Below are positions 24,813 to 35,200 of a DNA stretch of 64,000 nucleotides, piece after piece. The stretch is from an uncultured Bacteroides sp. (lineage in GTDB: Bacteria > Bacteroidota > Bacteroidia > Bacteroidales > Bacteroidaceae): assembly GCF_900547205.1 (NCBI RefSeq), contig NZ_URFY01000023.1:3637-67636 (forward strand), written 5' to 3'. The notes beneath the pieces were generated by a model, which saw only the letters and a program-made list of their open reading frames with translations, did not search any database and had not been told where the DNA came from. Made by a program: the position numbers and the translations under genes. Position 1 is the stretch's first letter. Each line of letters opens with the position of its first letter.

Positions 24813-26387
24813 CTAAAACTCGCTTGTAAAATGAAATTTTATATGCTTGAAGTCTATTTGCGCCATTTGCAGCACATAGCCGGAATCTGCCAGGAACACA
24901 TCGCGCCCTTCCCTATCCTTCGCCATATACTGATATTTGCGCTTTTTGAAGGCTTCCAGTTCTTCAGGATCGTCACTTTCCACCCAACAAGCTTTAAACA
25001 GACTTACCGGTTCCCAGCGACAAGACGCATTATATTCGTTCAACAGTCGATACTGAATCACCTCAAACTGCAATTGTCCTACCGTACCGATAATCTTACG
25101 ACCATTGAATTGGTTGACAAACAATTGTGCCACACCTTCGTCCATCAACTGGTCGATACCTTTCGCCAACTGCTTCTGCTTCATCGGGTCTGCATTCTCG
25201 ATATACTTAAACATCTCCGGCGAGAAACTCGGCAATCCGCGGAAGTGCAGCATTTCGCCTTCCGTCAGCGTATCGCCAATCTTGAACGTTCCATTATCCG
25301 GCAGACCGATAATATCTCCGGCATAGGCCTCATCAATCGTCGTCTTTCGTTGCGCCATGAATTGTGTAGGCGACGAGAAGCGCATGGTCTTTCCGTGGCG
25401 AACATGCTGATAAGGCGCATTACGCACAAACTTACCGGAGCAAATCTTGCAGAAAGCAACACACGAACGGTGGTTAGGATCGATATTGGCGGTTATCTTA
25501 AAGATAAATCCAGTGAACTTCGGTTCATCCGGCTTCACTTCACGCTCTTCGGCATGAACGGGGCACGGACTTGGAGCAATCTCTACAAAGCAGTTCAGCA
25601 GTTCCTGCACACCAAAGTTGTTCAGTGCCGAACCGAAGAATACAGGAGCGCAATCTCCAGCCAGATAAGACTCTACATCAAGCTCCGGATAGACACCTTC
25701 AATCAGTTCCAAATCGCCACGCAACTTGTCTGCCAGCGTCTTGCCGATTTGTTTGTCCAATTCTTCCGTATGGATATCGACTGCCACCTTTTCCGTTACC
25801 ATCTGCTTGGATGGTTGATAAAGGTCTAGTTTCTGCTCATAAATATTGTACACACCCTTGAAGCGTGCTCCCTGCTCGATAGGCCATGACAAGGGGCGAA
25901 CCTGAATCATCAGTTCTTCTTCCAGTTCGTCCAGCAAATCGAACGGGTCTTTACCTTCACGGTCCATCTTGTTGACGAAGATAATGACCGGAGTCTTTCT
26001 CATGCGGCACACTTCCATCAGTTTGCGGGTTTGTGTTTCCACACCTTTTGCACCGTCCACAACGATGATAACGCTATCCACAGCCGTCAGTGTGCGGTAT
26101 GTATCTTCGGCAAAGTCCTGGTGACCGGGAGTATCGAGGATGTTAATCTTATAATCCCGATAGTCAAACTCCATCACAGAAGTAGTCACCGAGATACCAC
26201 GTTGTTTCTCGATTTCCATCCAGTCGGAAGTTGCCGTTTTCTTAATCTTGTTACTCTTCACTGCTCCCGCTACTTGAATCTGGCCTCCGAAAAGCAAAAG
26301 CTTTTCTGTCAATGAAGTCTTACCGGCATCCGGATGCGCAATAATGGCGAACGTTCGCCGTCTCTGTATTTCTGTATTATCTGCCAT
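24813..26387 (-). CDS. prfC: Peptide chain release factor 3
   Basis: A 524-residue translational GTPase that removes RF1/RF2 from the ribosome after termination. GTPase motifs are present: AHPDAGKTSLTE (G1), RGISVTTSVMEF (G2), DTPGHQDF (G3) and NKMDREG (G4). EF-G-like domain 2 and the RF3 C-terminal domain follow; length is typical. It begins 5 nt after rfbD in a leftward operon LysE - DUF4924 - rfbD - prfC. Confidence 0.97.
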   Translation of the reverse strand: MADNTEIQRRRTFAIIAHPDAGKTSLTEKLLLFGGQIQVAGAVKSNKIKKTATSDWMEIEKQRGISVTTSVMEFDYRDYKINILDTPGHQDFAEDTYRTLTAVDSVIIVVDGAKGVETQTRKLMEVCRMRKTPVIIFVNKMDREGKDPFDLLDELEEELMIQVRPLSWPIEQGARFKGVYNIYEQKLDLYQPSKQMVTEKVAVDIHTEELDKQIGKTLADKLRGDLELIEGVYPELDVESYLAGDCAPVFFGSALNNFGVQELLNCFVEIAPSPCPVHAEEREVKPDEPKFTGFIFKITANIDPNHRSCVAFCKICSGKFVRNAPYQHVRHGKTMRFSSPTQFMAQRKTTIDEAYAGDIIGLPDNGTFKIGDTLTEGEMLHFRGLPSFSPEMFKYIENADPMKQKQLAKGIDQLMDEGVAQLFVNQFNGRKIIGTVGQLQFEVIQYRLLNEYNASCRWEPVSLFKACWVESDDPEELEAFKKRKYQYMAKDREGRDVFLADSGYVLQMAQIDFKHIKFHFTSEF

Positions 26388-26392
26388 ATATA

Positions 26393-27241
26393 TTATAAGG
26401 TGTCAATGCATCTTTTAAGGCTTTCCTCCCAATGAGGAATCTCGATGCCGAACGTTGTTTTTATCTTTGTTTTATCAAGCACGGAATAAGCGGGACGGTT
26501 GGCCTTCGCCGGATATTCTGCTGTGTGCAGCGGGTTCACTTTGCACGAAGTGATGCCTGCGAGTCGGTGAATCGCTACAGTGAAGTCATACCAGGAACAG
26601 ACTCCTTCGTTACTGAAATGATAGATTCCGCGGACGATACCTTTATTTATAACAGAGAAGATGGCTCGTGCCAAATCGTTTGCATAAGTCGGTGTCCCTA
26701 TCTGGTCGAAAATAACTCCTAATGTTTCCCGTTCTTTCCCAAGGCGAATCATTGTTTTCACAAAGTTGTTGCCGAAGGTGGAATAGAGCCATGCGGTGCG
26801 GATGACGACTGCCTTCTCGCAGTTGTTCATAACTTCTGTCTCTCCTTCCAGTTTCGTTGTGCCGTATACAGAGTTCGGGCAGGGTCCGCAGTCTTCCGTA
26901 TAAGGGGTGTGGGCGGTACCGTCGAACACGTAGTCGGTAGATACTTGTATCATTGCCGCTCCAACAGATTGTGCCGCACAAGCCAGTTGCTTGGCAGCTT
27001 CACAATTCAGTTTATATGCCAATTCCGAATCATCTTCCGCTTTATCCACTGCCGTATAAGCAGCGCAATTCACAATCAGGTTAATCTGATTTTCAGCAAT
27101 GTAGGTCCACACAGCCTGCTTGTCGCAGATGTCGAGTTGCTGAACATCTGTGAAATAATACGTATGTTGTGGGTACTCTTTTGCAATCACCTGCATTTCG
27201 TTGCCAAGCTGACCATTGGCACCCGTTACTAAGATTCTCAT
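26393..27241 (-). CDS. rfbD: dTDP-4-dehydrorhamnose reductase
   Basis: A 282-residue extended-SDR protein that makes dTDP-L-rhamnose with NADPH, the last step of dTDP-rhamnose synthesis for surface polysaccharide. It has the nucleotide-binding GANGQLGNEMQ, VNCAAYTAVDKAE, STDYVFDG, and the catalytic Tyr/Lys in VYGTTKLEGE. The ATG directly follows the TAA of the DUF4924 gene. No other rfb genes are in the window, so it is separated from any rhamnose cluster. Confidence 0.95.
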   Translation of the reverse strand: MRILVTGANGQLGNEMQVIAKEYPQHTYYFTDVQQLDICDKQAVWTYIAENQINLIVNCAAYTAVDKAEDDSELAYKLNCEAAKQLACAAQSVGAAMIQVSTDYVFDGTAHTPYTEDCGPCPNSVYGTTKLEGETEVMNNCEKAVVIRTAWLYSTFGNNFVKTMIRLGKERETLGVIFDQIGTPTYANDLARAIFSVINKGIVRGIYHFSNEGVCSWYDFTVAIHRLAGITSCKVNPLHTAEYPAKANRPAYSVLDKTKIKTTFGIEIPHWEESLKRCIDTL

Positions 27242-27787
27242 TTATTCATCTAGTTTTAATTCACCTTTACGGTCTTTATCGTAATAGTTTGCCAACATGG
27301 ACAAGAAACTGCCAATAGCTTCTACGGCTTTGGCTGTTCCTTCGCTGACTGGTTTTCTTTGCAGGCGAAGCAGCAACAGTCCGTACAACGCCTCGAAGCA
27401 GGTATCCAGTTCGGGTTCATCCTTCTTGCCGTTTTTATTTCGCAGTTCCACGATAAACGGCAGTGCCTTGTAGTATGCCGCAGTGTAGAAAGGAAATTTT
27501 GGAGAAGAGGCCAATGCATTGTGCAGTTCTGTCAGGTTGATGATGACATTCTTGTTAATCTGCAAATGACCTTTCTCGCGCACTCCTTCTTCGCTCATCA
27601 TTGTTATCAGGTTGCTGTACCACTCCCTCATGGCGGGTCGCTGTTCTTCGGGATAGCGAACAATGATATTCGCTTCCATCTCCTCCAGTTCGCAATGATT
27701 GGCACGAATCAGGTCTTCTTCCTGCCACATATATATAAGGTATTCGGCTATATTCTTCTCCTTCAGTTGTTGGGCTATTTGATTCAT
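27242..27787 (-). CDS. DUF4924 family protein
   Basis: A 181-residue all-helical cytoplasmic protein starting MNQIAQQLKEKNIAEYLIYMWQ. It resembles a Bacteroidetes family I recall as DUF4924, with no known function. Notable segments are EEDLIRANHCELEEME and the C-terminal GSFLSMLANYYDKDRKGELKL. It sits between a LysE-type exporter (11 nt upstream) and rfbD (immediately downstream), and is presumably cotranscribed with prfC. Confidence 0.85.
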   Translation of the reverse strand: MNQIAQQLKEKNIAEYLIYMWQEEDLIRANHCELEEMEANIIVRYPEEQRPAMREWYSNLITMMSEEGVREKGHLQINKNVIINLTELHNALASSPKFPFYTAAYYKALPFIVELRNKNGKKDEPELDTCFEALYGLLLLRLQRKPVSEGTAKAVEAIGSFLSMLANYYDKDRKGELKLDE

Positions 27788-27798
27788 ATTTTATCTTC

Positions 27799-28452
27799 TT
27801 AATAAAGTGATTCTCCTAATAAAGTATAAATCAATCCGGCAACGGACACCAGCATCACGATGCTTCCAATCACGCGATTGAGTATCCAGATGCCGCGCAG
27901 GTTAAACTTCGTACGCACCTTATTCACAAAAAAAGTGATTCCGAACCACCATACCAGTGCTCCCAGAGCGATGGCGCAATATCCCGTTATCTCCTCAAAC
28001 ACCAGTACTCCCGGCTGCACAAACGCGAAACGGGCAAAAAGTCCGATAAAAAGGAAGATGATAAGGGGGTTGGAGAGCGTGACGAAAAATGCCGTGATGA
28101 AGTTGTGAAAATACGAACCTTTGCTGGACGATGCCGGACGAATGGAGTTCACCGGATTGCTGCGAAAGGTGTATATCCCGAAGATAAGCAGCATGATGCT
28201 GCCTAGTAATTGCAGATAGAAACTTCCTTTATTGATATAATCGGACACAAAGCTCATGCCATAGCCTGTCAGCAAAGCATAAGCAATATCACTCAATGAG
28301 GCCCCGAGCCCTGTCACAAATCCGTACCAACGTCCTTTGTTCAGAGTACGCTGAATGCACAATACCCCCACGGGACCGAGGGGTGCGGACACAACAACGC
28401 CAATAATAAAGCCTTTAACTAATATATCGAATATTGTCTCTATCTGAATCAT
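27799..28452 (-). CDS. LysE/RhtB-family amino-acid exporter
   Basis: A membrane protein of 217 residues with about six hydrophobic spans. The LysE-family signature SAPLGPVGVLCIQRTLNKGRW is near the N-terminus, with GASLSDIAYALLTGYG following. Such proteins export amino acids or related compounds. The ATG at 28452 is preferred; an upstream ATG at 28509 would add a polar 19-residue extension without family support. It is first in the leftward operon with DUF4924, rfbD and prfC. Confidence 0.88.
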   Translation of the reverse strand: MIQIETIFDILVKGFIIGVVVSAPLGPVGVLCIQRTLNKGRWYGFVTGLGASLSDIAYALLTGYGMSFVSDYINKGSFYLQLLGSIMLLIFGIYTFRSNPVNSIRPASSSKGSYFHNFITAFFVTLSNPLIIFLFIGLFARFAFVQPGVLVFEEITGYCAIALGALVWWFGITFFVNKVRTKFNLRGIWILNRVIGSIVMLVSVAGLIYTLLGESLY

Positions 28453-28519
28453 GTCGCAAATATCGCACTTTTTTATGATATGGGGATAGGATATTAACGT
28501 TTTTTCCAACGAACTTCGT

Positions 28520-28527
28520 ATCTTTGC
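28520..28527 (+). promoter_or_regulatory. -7 box of the NT-HEPN gene
   Basis: TATCTTTG lies 24 nt before the ATG at 28552 and matches the consensus perfectly. Confidence 0.6.
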
Positions 28528-28551
28528 AAGGTTATCACAATAAGCATAATT

Positions 28552-29436
28552 ATGAAGAAGTCTATAAAACGTTTGCCAAAGCGGACACAGGAGGAGCTGA
28601 CAGCCTTGCTAGAATTAGTTCGTAAGAGCGTCGGCAATTGCCAGATGATTATCCTATTCGGCAGTTATGCAAGGAGAGATTATGTTTTATGGGACAGCAA
28701 AATAGAATTTGGTGTACAGACTTCGTATCAGAGTGATTATGATATTCTTGTTATTGTGACCGGACCAACCAAACAGGTGGAAGATAAACTACACCGGGTT
28801 GCAAACAAATATCATGATATGTTTGCAGACCGTCGCCATGCCTTTCCGCAATTTATTGTAGAACATATCAATACGGTAAACCGCAACTTGGAAGTCAGTC
28901 AGTATTTCTTTACGGATATAGTTAAAGAAGGAATTATGCTTTATGATAGTGGAAATTGCAAATTGGCCAAACCACGGAAATTGAGTTTTAAGGAAATCAG
29001 AGATATTGCTCAGAGCGAATTTAGCGAACTGTATCCTTATGCGTGCAATTTTCTGGACCTGGTAAAAGTATGTCTATCCAAAGAACAAAACAAAGAAGCT
29101 GCCTTTCTACTTCACCAAGTATGTGAGAAGTTCTATAATTGCATTCTAATGGTATTTACAAACTACCGCCCCAAGAATCACAGGATAAAAGACCTTAACG
29201 GATTGGTAAAACGCTTCTCAATGGAGTTGGCAACTGTATTTCCTCAAAATACGGAATGCGAAAAAGAGTGTTTTGACCTGCTATGCCGAGCTTACATCGA
29301 AGCCCGTTACAATAAAGACTATAAAATCTCCCGCGAACAGCTTGACTACCTTATTTCACGCACAGAAATTCTCAAAGATATAACTGAACGTCTCTGCAAG
29401 AAGAAGATTGCAGAATACGATGCAATGGTGGAATAA
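28552..29436 (+). CDS. Fused nucleotidyltransferase-HEPN protein
   Basis: A 294-residue protein joining an N-terminal nucleotidyltransferase domain (GSYARRDY about residue 41, then SDYDILVIV with the metal-binding aspartates) to a C-terminal HEPN domain (about 150-285). The HEPN part carries EAAFLLHQVCEKFYN and YRPKNHRIKDLNGLV, resembling the KNTase-linked HEPN type rather than the Rx4-6H ribonuclease type. Separate MNT and HEPN genes often form toxin-antitoxin pairs; here the two are one chain, so the role is uncertain. It has its own promoter and precedes an AAA ATPase. Confidence 0.85.
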   Translation: MKKSIKRLPKRTQEELTALLELVRKSVGNCQMIILFGSYARRDYVLWDSKIEFGVQTSYQSDYDILVIVTGPTKQVEDKLHRVANKYHDMFADRRHAFPQFIVEHINTVNRNLEVSQYFFTDIVKEGIMLYDSGNCKLAKPRKLSFKEIRDIAQSEFSELYPYACNFLDLVKVCLSKEQNKEAAFLLHQVCEKFYNCILMVFTNYRPKNHRIKDLNGLVKRFSMELATVFPQNTECEKECFDLLCRAYIEARYNKDYKISREQLDYLISRTEILKDITERLCKKKIAEYDAMVE

Positions 29437-29574
29437 TCGATATTAAGTACATATTTTAAAAAAGATATACAGCCTTCACAACAGTATTCCTCTGTTATAA
29501 CTAAAGAATGATTTGCATTTATGCTTGCTTTCACGTATCTTCGTCTACTGATTCATAAAACAACTGATAAGAAG

Positions 29575-31182
29575 ATGAAATACCCAATTGGAATACAGAG
29601 TTTCGATCGCCTTCGTGAAGACGGATATGTTTACGTAGACAAGACCGCTTTGGTTTTCAGTCTTGTGCAAGAAGGTTCAGTCTATTTCTTGAGTCGTCCC
29701 CGCCGTTTCGGGAAAAGCTTGTTGGTAAGCACGCTCGCCTGTTACTTTCAAGGACGAAAAGAGCTTTTCGACGGACTGGCAATATCCAGCCTCGAAAAGG
29801 ACTGGCTGCAATATCCTATCTTCCGTGTAGACTTCAACGGAGGGAACTATACCCGTGAAGGCGAACTGGAGAAAAGCATCGAAACTTACATAGCCAAATG
29901 GGAAGTAGAATATGGTAAAGACCCTCTTGAAACCACTACGGGAGACCGCTTCAAGGGAGTGTTGCAACGTGCCTACCAAAAGACCGGACTGCGCGCCGTA
30001 GTGCTAATTGATGAATATGATAAGCCAATTCTCGACGTACTCGACACCGGAGCCTCTACCCGCACCCACGAAGGAGAAAAGCTACTGCTAGAGGATCATC
30101 ATAGGGAGATTCTCAAATCGTTCTATTCCACCTTTAAAGGAGTCGACGAATACCTGAGATTCGTTCTGCTGACAGGAGTTACCAAATTCTCACAAGTAAG
30201 TGTATTCAGTGGATTCAACCAGCCCAAAGACATTAGCATGAGTGAACAATACGAATCGCTTTGTGGAATCACCCAAGAGGAACTGGAGAAATATTTCGAA
30301 GAATCCATATCGCGATTGGCAACTAAATACCAATGTACAGTAAAGGAAATGAAGGATTGGTTGAAACGACAGTACGATGGTTATCATTTCAGCACGAACA
30401 TGACAGGCATTTACAATCCATTCAGCATACTAAATGCCTTTGACATGAATGAAATCCGCGACTACTGGTTCGCCACCGGGACTCCCACTTATCTGATACG
30501 CCTGTTACAGCACAGCCGCGAACAGATGAACGAACTGACAGGGAAATTCTACGATCCGGCTATGTTTGTAGACTACAAGGCGGATGTAGAGCAACCATTA
30601 CCGATGATTTTCCAAAGCGGATACCTCACAATCAAGGAGTATAACAGAAGAATGGGAACCTATCTACTCGATTTCCCGAACAACGAGGTACGAAAGGGAT
30701 TCCTTTCTATGTTGGCTGCCAACTATATGAAGCCGAAAAGCAAGGAAGTGACAAGCTGGACAACTAATGCCGTAATGGATCTTGAACGAGGTGATACAAA
30801 CGCATTCCGCCTTTCGCTCACTTCTTTTCTAGCAAGCATTCCTTATGATTCTCACGGTTCGCTAAAAGATATAGATATCACCGAGAAACATTTTCAATAC
30901 ACTTTTTATCTGTTGCTTCGACTCATAGGTGTATATTGCCTTGCCATCCATTGTGAAGATCGCCAAAGCTACGGACGAGTGGACTGCACGCTGGAGATGG
31001 ACGACTATGTGTATATATTCGAATTTAAAATGGATGGTACTGCACGTGAAGCTCTGGAGCAAATTGAGAAAAATGGCTATGCTAAACCCTATTTGGCAGA
31101 CAAGCGAAAGGTTGTTTGCATCGGATTAAGCTTCTCTTCTTCCACGCGGACAATCGAGGATTGGGAAGAAATCTCTGTATAA
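29575..31182 (+). CDS. AAA-ATPase-like protein with C-terminal PD-(D/E)XK domain (DUF1703 type)
   Basis: A 535-residue member of a family very abundant in Bacteroides. It begins PIGIQSFDRLREDGYVYVDKT, has a P-loop RPRRFGKSLLVSTL and Walker B VLIDEYDKPILD, and ends with a nuclease-like fold (YGRVDCTLEMDDYVYIFEFK, the D...ExK pattern). Function is unknown; nuclease or mobile-element roles have been suggested for the fold. The ATG at 29575 is chosen because a near-consensus -7 box (TATCTTCG, 29536-29543) lies between it and the earlier ATG at 29521. Confidence 0.9.
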   Translation: MKYPIGIQSFDRLREDGYVYVDKTALVFSLVQEGSVYFLSRPRRFGKSLLVSTLACYFQGRKELFDGLAISSLEKDWLQYPIFRVDFNGGNYTREGELEKSIETYIAKWEVEYGKDPLETTTGDRFKGVLQRAYQKTGLRAVVLIDEYDKPILDVLDTGASTRTHEGEKLLLEDHHREILKSFYSTFKGVDEYLRFVLLTGVTKFSQVSVFSGFNQPKDISMSEQYESLCGITQEELEKYFEESISRLATKYQCTVKEMKDWLKRQYDGYHFSTNMTGIYNPFSILNAFDMNEIRDYWFATGTPTYLIRLLQHSREQMNELTGKFYDPAMFVDYKADVEQPLPMIFQSGYLTIKEYNRRMGTYLLDFPNNEVRKGFLSMLAANYMKPKSKEVTSWTTNAVMDLERGDTNAFRLSLTSFLASIPYDSHGSLKDIDITEKHFQYTFYLLLRLIGVYCLAIHCEDRQSYGRVDCTLEMDDYVYIFEFKMDGTAREALEQIEKNGYAKPYLADKRKVVCIGLSFSSSTRTIEDWEEISV

Positions 31183-31381
31183 TCTTCTTTTACACGGAGT
31201 TTAAAAAGTATGACTTATTCAAAACCGCATGGAGTTGAGTCTGTTCCGTATCGCAATTATATTGGATAAAGCGAGTTCTTTTCTTGGAATATATTCAACA
31301 CGTGTATATCTACAGGAGAATTGATGGAAATCAAATAAATAAACGGAGTCTTTGATTTGAAATTTGGGTTCTACTCATCGG

Positions 31382-31450
31382 CCCGCTCCTCACCGAGAAT
31401 CGACCCGCTCCTCACCGAGAAACAGTGGTTTCCTCGGTGGGGAACGGGCC
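31382..31450. repeat. GC-rich REP-like element
   Basis: CCCGCTCCTCACCGAGAA occurs twice in direct orientation (31382-31399, 31404-31421) and is followed by an imperfect inverted copy (31430-31448, TTCCTCGGTGGGGAACGGG). The second copy and the inverted copy can form a long hairpin. GC content is far above the flanks. Confidence 0.75.
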
Positions 31451-31708
31451 GTTGGTTTTAAAGGAAGAATTGATTGAGATAACTGCTTATATTACAGCAC
31501 TTTGCAAAAGCGTGCCCTATGCTTGAGATTTATTAAAGCTTTGTTGACAACTTATGATTGCTTCATCCTTTTTCATTCTCTTCTTTGTTGCAACAATGTT
31601 TACATGTTGAACCAAGCTCATAATGATTATAAAGAAAGCTGTTTCACTCCTTTCCGCATCGGTTATGAGTAAAATAGAGGCTTCTCAGTAAATCACAATT
31701 TTATATAT

Positions 31709-31760
31709 CTTCCATTTATTCAATCAGTTACAATGATTATACCCATTTTATAAATGGAAG
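31709..31760. repeat. 10-bp inverted repeat flanking 32 bp
   Basis: CTTCCATTTA (31709-31718) and TAAATGGAAG (31751-31760) are perfect inverted copies in AT-rich DNA. This could be a hairpin or the remnant of a miniature element. Confidence 0.4.
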
Positions 31761-32022
31761 TAAATATATAGGCTACTGATTTAGATAGATAATATCAGAT
31801 ATAAAGAAAGATAAACCCTATTATTGTTTATGTGACAAAATATGATATAAACAAAAAGAACCTTCATTGTATCACTTTGTATAATAAGTAGTTATGGGAG
31901 AACATGACGATGAAAAAGTTTTGTTTAATTAAAATTTCTCAGCAAAATACACATATCTCCACTCACTCTTCACTAATGAGCTTATCGTATTCACTAAAAA
32001 AAAGGTATAGCATCTTTTCATA

Positions 32023-32086
32023 CAAACATTGCAGTGTTTGTGTTCAAACCTCTCAATGTTTACTTTAAACCTTCCAATGTTTATAT
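32023..32086. repeat. Three near-palindromic AAAC...GTTT units upstream of purL
   Basis: AAACATTGCAGTGTTT (from 32024), AAACCTCTCAATGTTT (from 32046) and AAACCTTCCAATGTTT (from 32067) are spaced 22 and 21 bp apart. Each begins AAAC and ends GTTT; units 2 and 3 share CAATGTTTA. Spacing near two helical turns places them on the same DNA face. They lie about 95-155 bp upstream of the purL -7 box. Confidence 0.6.
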
Positions 32087-32179
32087 CTACTTGCACCCAA
32101 CAAGCAGCATCTTTCTTTAAAAATCCTAGCAGTTACTTTAATTTATCCAGCTTTTTTTTCTCCCCACAATGAAATTGCT

Positions 32180-32187
32180 TATCTTTG
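32180..32187 (+). promoter_or_regulatory. -7 box of purL
   Basis: TATCTTTG, a perfect consensus, lies 35 nt upstream of the purL ATG at 32223. Confidence 0.6.
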
Positions 32188-32222
32188 CAGCACAGAAAAT
32201 CATATAATCATAAATATACAAC

Positions 32223-35200
32223 ATGATTCTTTTTTTCAGAACCCCTTCCAAGAGCGTGATTGCCGTAGAGAGCAACCATGAGCTCATCTCTGACGAAAGT
32301 AATAAACTCTGCTGGCTTTTTGGCGAAGCCGTGATGGAAAGTGAAGAAAACCTGAAAGGTTGTTTCGTTGGTCCGCGCCGCGAAATGATTACCCCATGGA
32401 GCACGAACGCTGTGGAAATCACCCAAAACATGGGACTCGAAGGCATCAGCCGCATCGAAGAATACTTCCCTGTGAAGAGCGAGAAAGCCGACCACGACCC
32501 GATGTTGCAACGTATGTACAAAGGACTCGATCAGAACGTATTCATCACCAACCGCCAACCGGAACCGATTGTCTACATCGAAGACCTCGAAGTATACAAC
32601 GAACAAGAAGGTCTAGCACTTTCTAAAGAAGAAATGGACTACCTGAAAAAGGTGGAAAACGATCTCGGACGCAAGTTGACCGACTCTGAAGTTTTCGGCT
32701 TCGCACAAATCAACTCCGAACACTGCCGCCACAAAATCTTCGGCGGAACGTTTATCATCGATGGTGAAGAACAGGAATCTTCTCTGTTCCAAATGATAAA
32801 AAAGACCACACAGGAAAATCCCAATAAAATCATCTCTGCTTATAAAGATAATGTAGCCTTTGCCGAAGGTCCGGTGGTAGAACAGTTTGCTCCGGCAGAC
32901 CACTCTAAGCCTGATTTCTTCCAAGTAAAAGATATCAAGAGCGTTATCTCGCTGAAAGCAGAAACTCATAACTTCCCGACTACAGTAGAGCCGTTCAACG
33001 GTGCTTCTACCGGTACGGGTGGAGAAATCCGCGACCGTATGGGTGGTGGTAAAGGCTCATGGCCGATTGCAGGTACTGCCGTCTACATGACTTCTTATCC
33101 CCGCACCGACGAAGGTCGCCAATGGGAAGAAATTCTTCCCGTACGCAAATGGTTGTACCAGACTCCTGAACAGATTCTTATCAAAGCATCCAATGGTGCT
33201 TCCGACTTTGGCAATAAGTTCGGCCAGCCACTGATTTGTGGCTCGGTACTGACTTTCGAGCATACGGAAAACAATGAAGTATACGGTTACGACAAAGTAA
33301 TCATGCTTGCCGGCGGTGTGGGCTACGGCACACAACGAGACTGCCTGAAAGGTGCTCCCGAAGCTGGAAACAAAGTGGTGGTTATCGGTGGCGATAACTA
33401 TCGCATCGGACTGGGCGGCGGTTCCGTATCTTCTGTAGATACCGGACGTTACAGCAGCGGCATCGAACTGAACGCTGTGCAGCGTGCGAATGCAGAAATG
33501 CAAAAACGTGCCAACAACGTGGTGCGCGCACTTTGCGAAGAAGATGTAAATCCGGTGGTTTCCATCCACGACCACGGCTCGGCCGGACACGTCAACTGCC
33601 TGTCGGAATTGGTGGAAGAATGTGGCGGACTAATTGACATGAGCAAGCTGCCTATCGGAGACAAGACACTGTCTGCCAAAGAAATCATTGCCAACGAGAG
33701 TCAAGAACGCATGGGATTGCTGATTAAAGAAGAAGCCATCGAACACGTGCGCAAGATTGCCGAACGTGAACGCGCTCCGATGTACGTAGTCGGTGAAACA
33801 ACCGGCGACCATCGTTTTGCTTTCCAGCAAGCCGACGGTGTACGTCCGTTTGACCTTGCCGTAGAGCAGATGTTCGGTTCTTCTCCTAAGACATATATGA
33901 TAGACAAAACCGTAGAACGTCATTACGAAATGCCGAAATACGAATTGTCTAAACTACATGAATACCTGACCAATGTATTGCAACTCGAAGCCGTAGCTTG
34001 CAAGGATTGGTTAACAAATAAAGTAGACCGCTCCGTAACGGGAAAAGTGGCCCGTCAGCAATGCCAGGGTGAACTTCAATTGCCGCTGAGCGACTGCGGT
34101 GTCGTAGCACTCGACTATCGTGGAGAAAAGGGTATCGCTACTTCTATCGGTCACGCTCCGCAAGCAGCATTGGCCAATCCGGCTGCCGGTTCTATCCTCT
34201 CCGTATCCGAAGCACTAACTAACTTGGTGTGGGCTCCGATGGCGGAAGGCATGGACAGTATCTCTCTTTCTGCCAACTGGATGTGGCCGTGCCGCTCTCA
34301 GGAAGGTGAAGATGCCCGCCTTTATACTGCCGTGAAAGCACTGAGCGACTTCTGCTGTGCATTGCAAATCAACGTTCCCACCGGAAAAGATTCTCTGTCG
34401 ATGACTCAGAAGTATCCGAATGGTGAGAAAGTAATTTCTCCGGGAACCGTGATTGTATCGGCAGGCGGCGAAGTTTCCGACGTGAAGAAGGTTGTATCTC
34501 CGGTATTGGTGAACAACGAAAAGACTACGCTTTATCATATCGACTTCAGCTTTGACGAGTTGAAACTCGGTGGTTCCGCTTTTGCCCAATCACTTGGTAA
34601 AGTGGGCGACGATGTGCCTTGCGTGCAAGATGCGGAATATTTCCGTGATGCTTTCCTTGCCGTACAGGAACTTGTAAACAAGGGATTGATTCTTGCCGGA
34701 CACGATATTTCTGCCGGTGGATTGATTACTACTTTACTCGAAATGTGCTTCGCTAATGTTGAAGGCGGTATGGAAATCAGTCTCGACAAGATGAAGGAAC
34801 AGGATATCGTTAAGATTCTGTTTGCTGAGAATCCGGGTATAGTTATCCAAATCAGCGACAAGCATAAAGATGAAGTGAAGAAGATTCTGGAAGATGCCGG
34901 AGTAGGCTTCCTGAAGTTGGGTAAACCGACTGACGAACGCCACATCCTCGTATCGAAAGGAGACGCTACTTATCAATTCGGCATTGACTATATGCGCGAT
35001 GTGTGGTATTCTTCTTCTTATCTGCTCGACCGCAAGCAATCAATGAACGGCTGTGCCAAGAAGCGTTTTGAGAACTACAGAATGCAACCGCTTGAGTTTG
35101 CTTTCATGCCGGAATTTAAAGGTAAGTTCTCTCAATATGGCATCGACCCGAACCGGCGCACACCAACAGGTATCCGTGCAGCCGTAATCCGTGAAAAGGG

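Larger units (their letters stand above)
31183..32222. other. 1-kb gene-free region with several repeat structures
   Basis: AT-rich sequence between the DUF1703-type ATPase and purL. It contains a GC-rich direct/inverted repeat (31382-31450), a 10-bp inverted repeat (31709-31760), three near-palindromic ~22-bp units (32023-32086) and the purL promoter. A 54-codon ORF (31904-32068) lacks a promoter or family resemblance and runs through the repeat array. No RNA gene is recognised. Confidence 0.6.

Noticed and set aside
24831..25829. Long 332-codon open frame on the plus strand
   Set aside because: It is fully antisense to prfC, whose protein is unambiguous; the translation has no family resemblance and no promoter.
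31904..32068. 54-codon ORF upstream of purL (MTMKKFCLIKISQ...)
   Set aside because: No -7 box, no family resemblance, and its 3' half is the AAAC...GTTT repeat array, so the frame is probably accidental.
32023..32086. Possible mini-CRISPR array
   Set aside because: Units are short, diverged, contiguous without unique spacers, and no cas gene is in the window.
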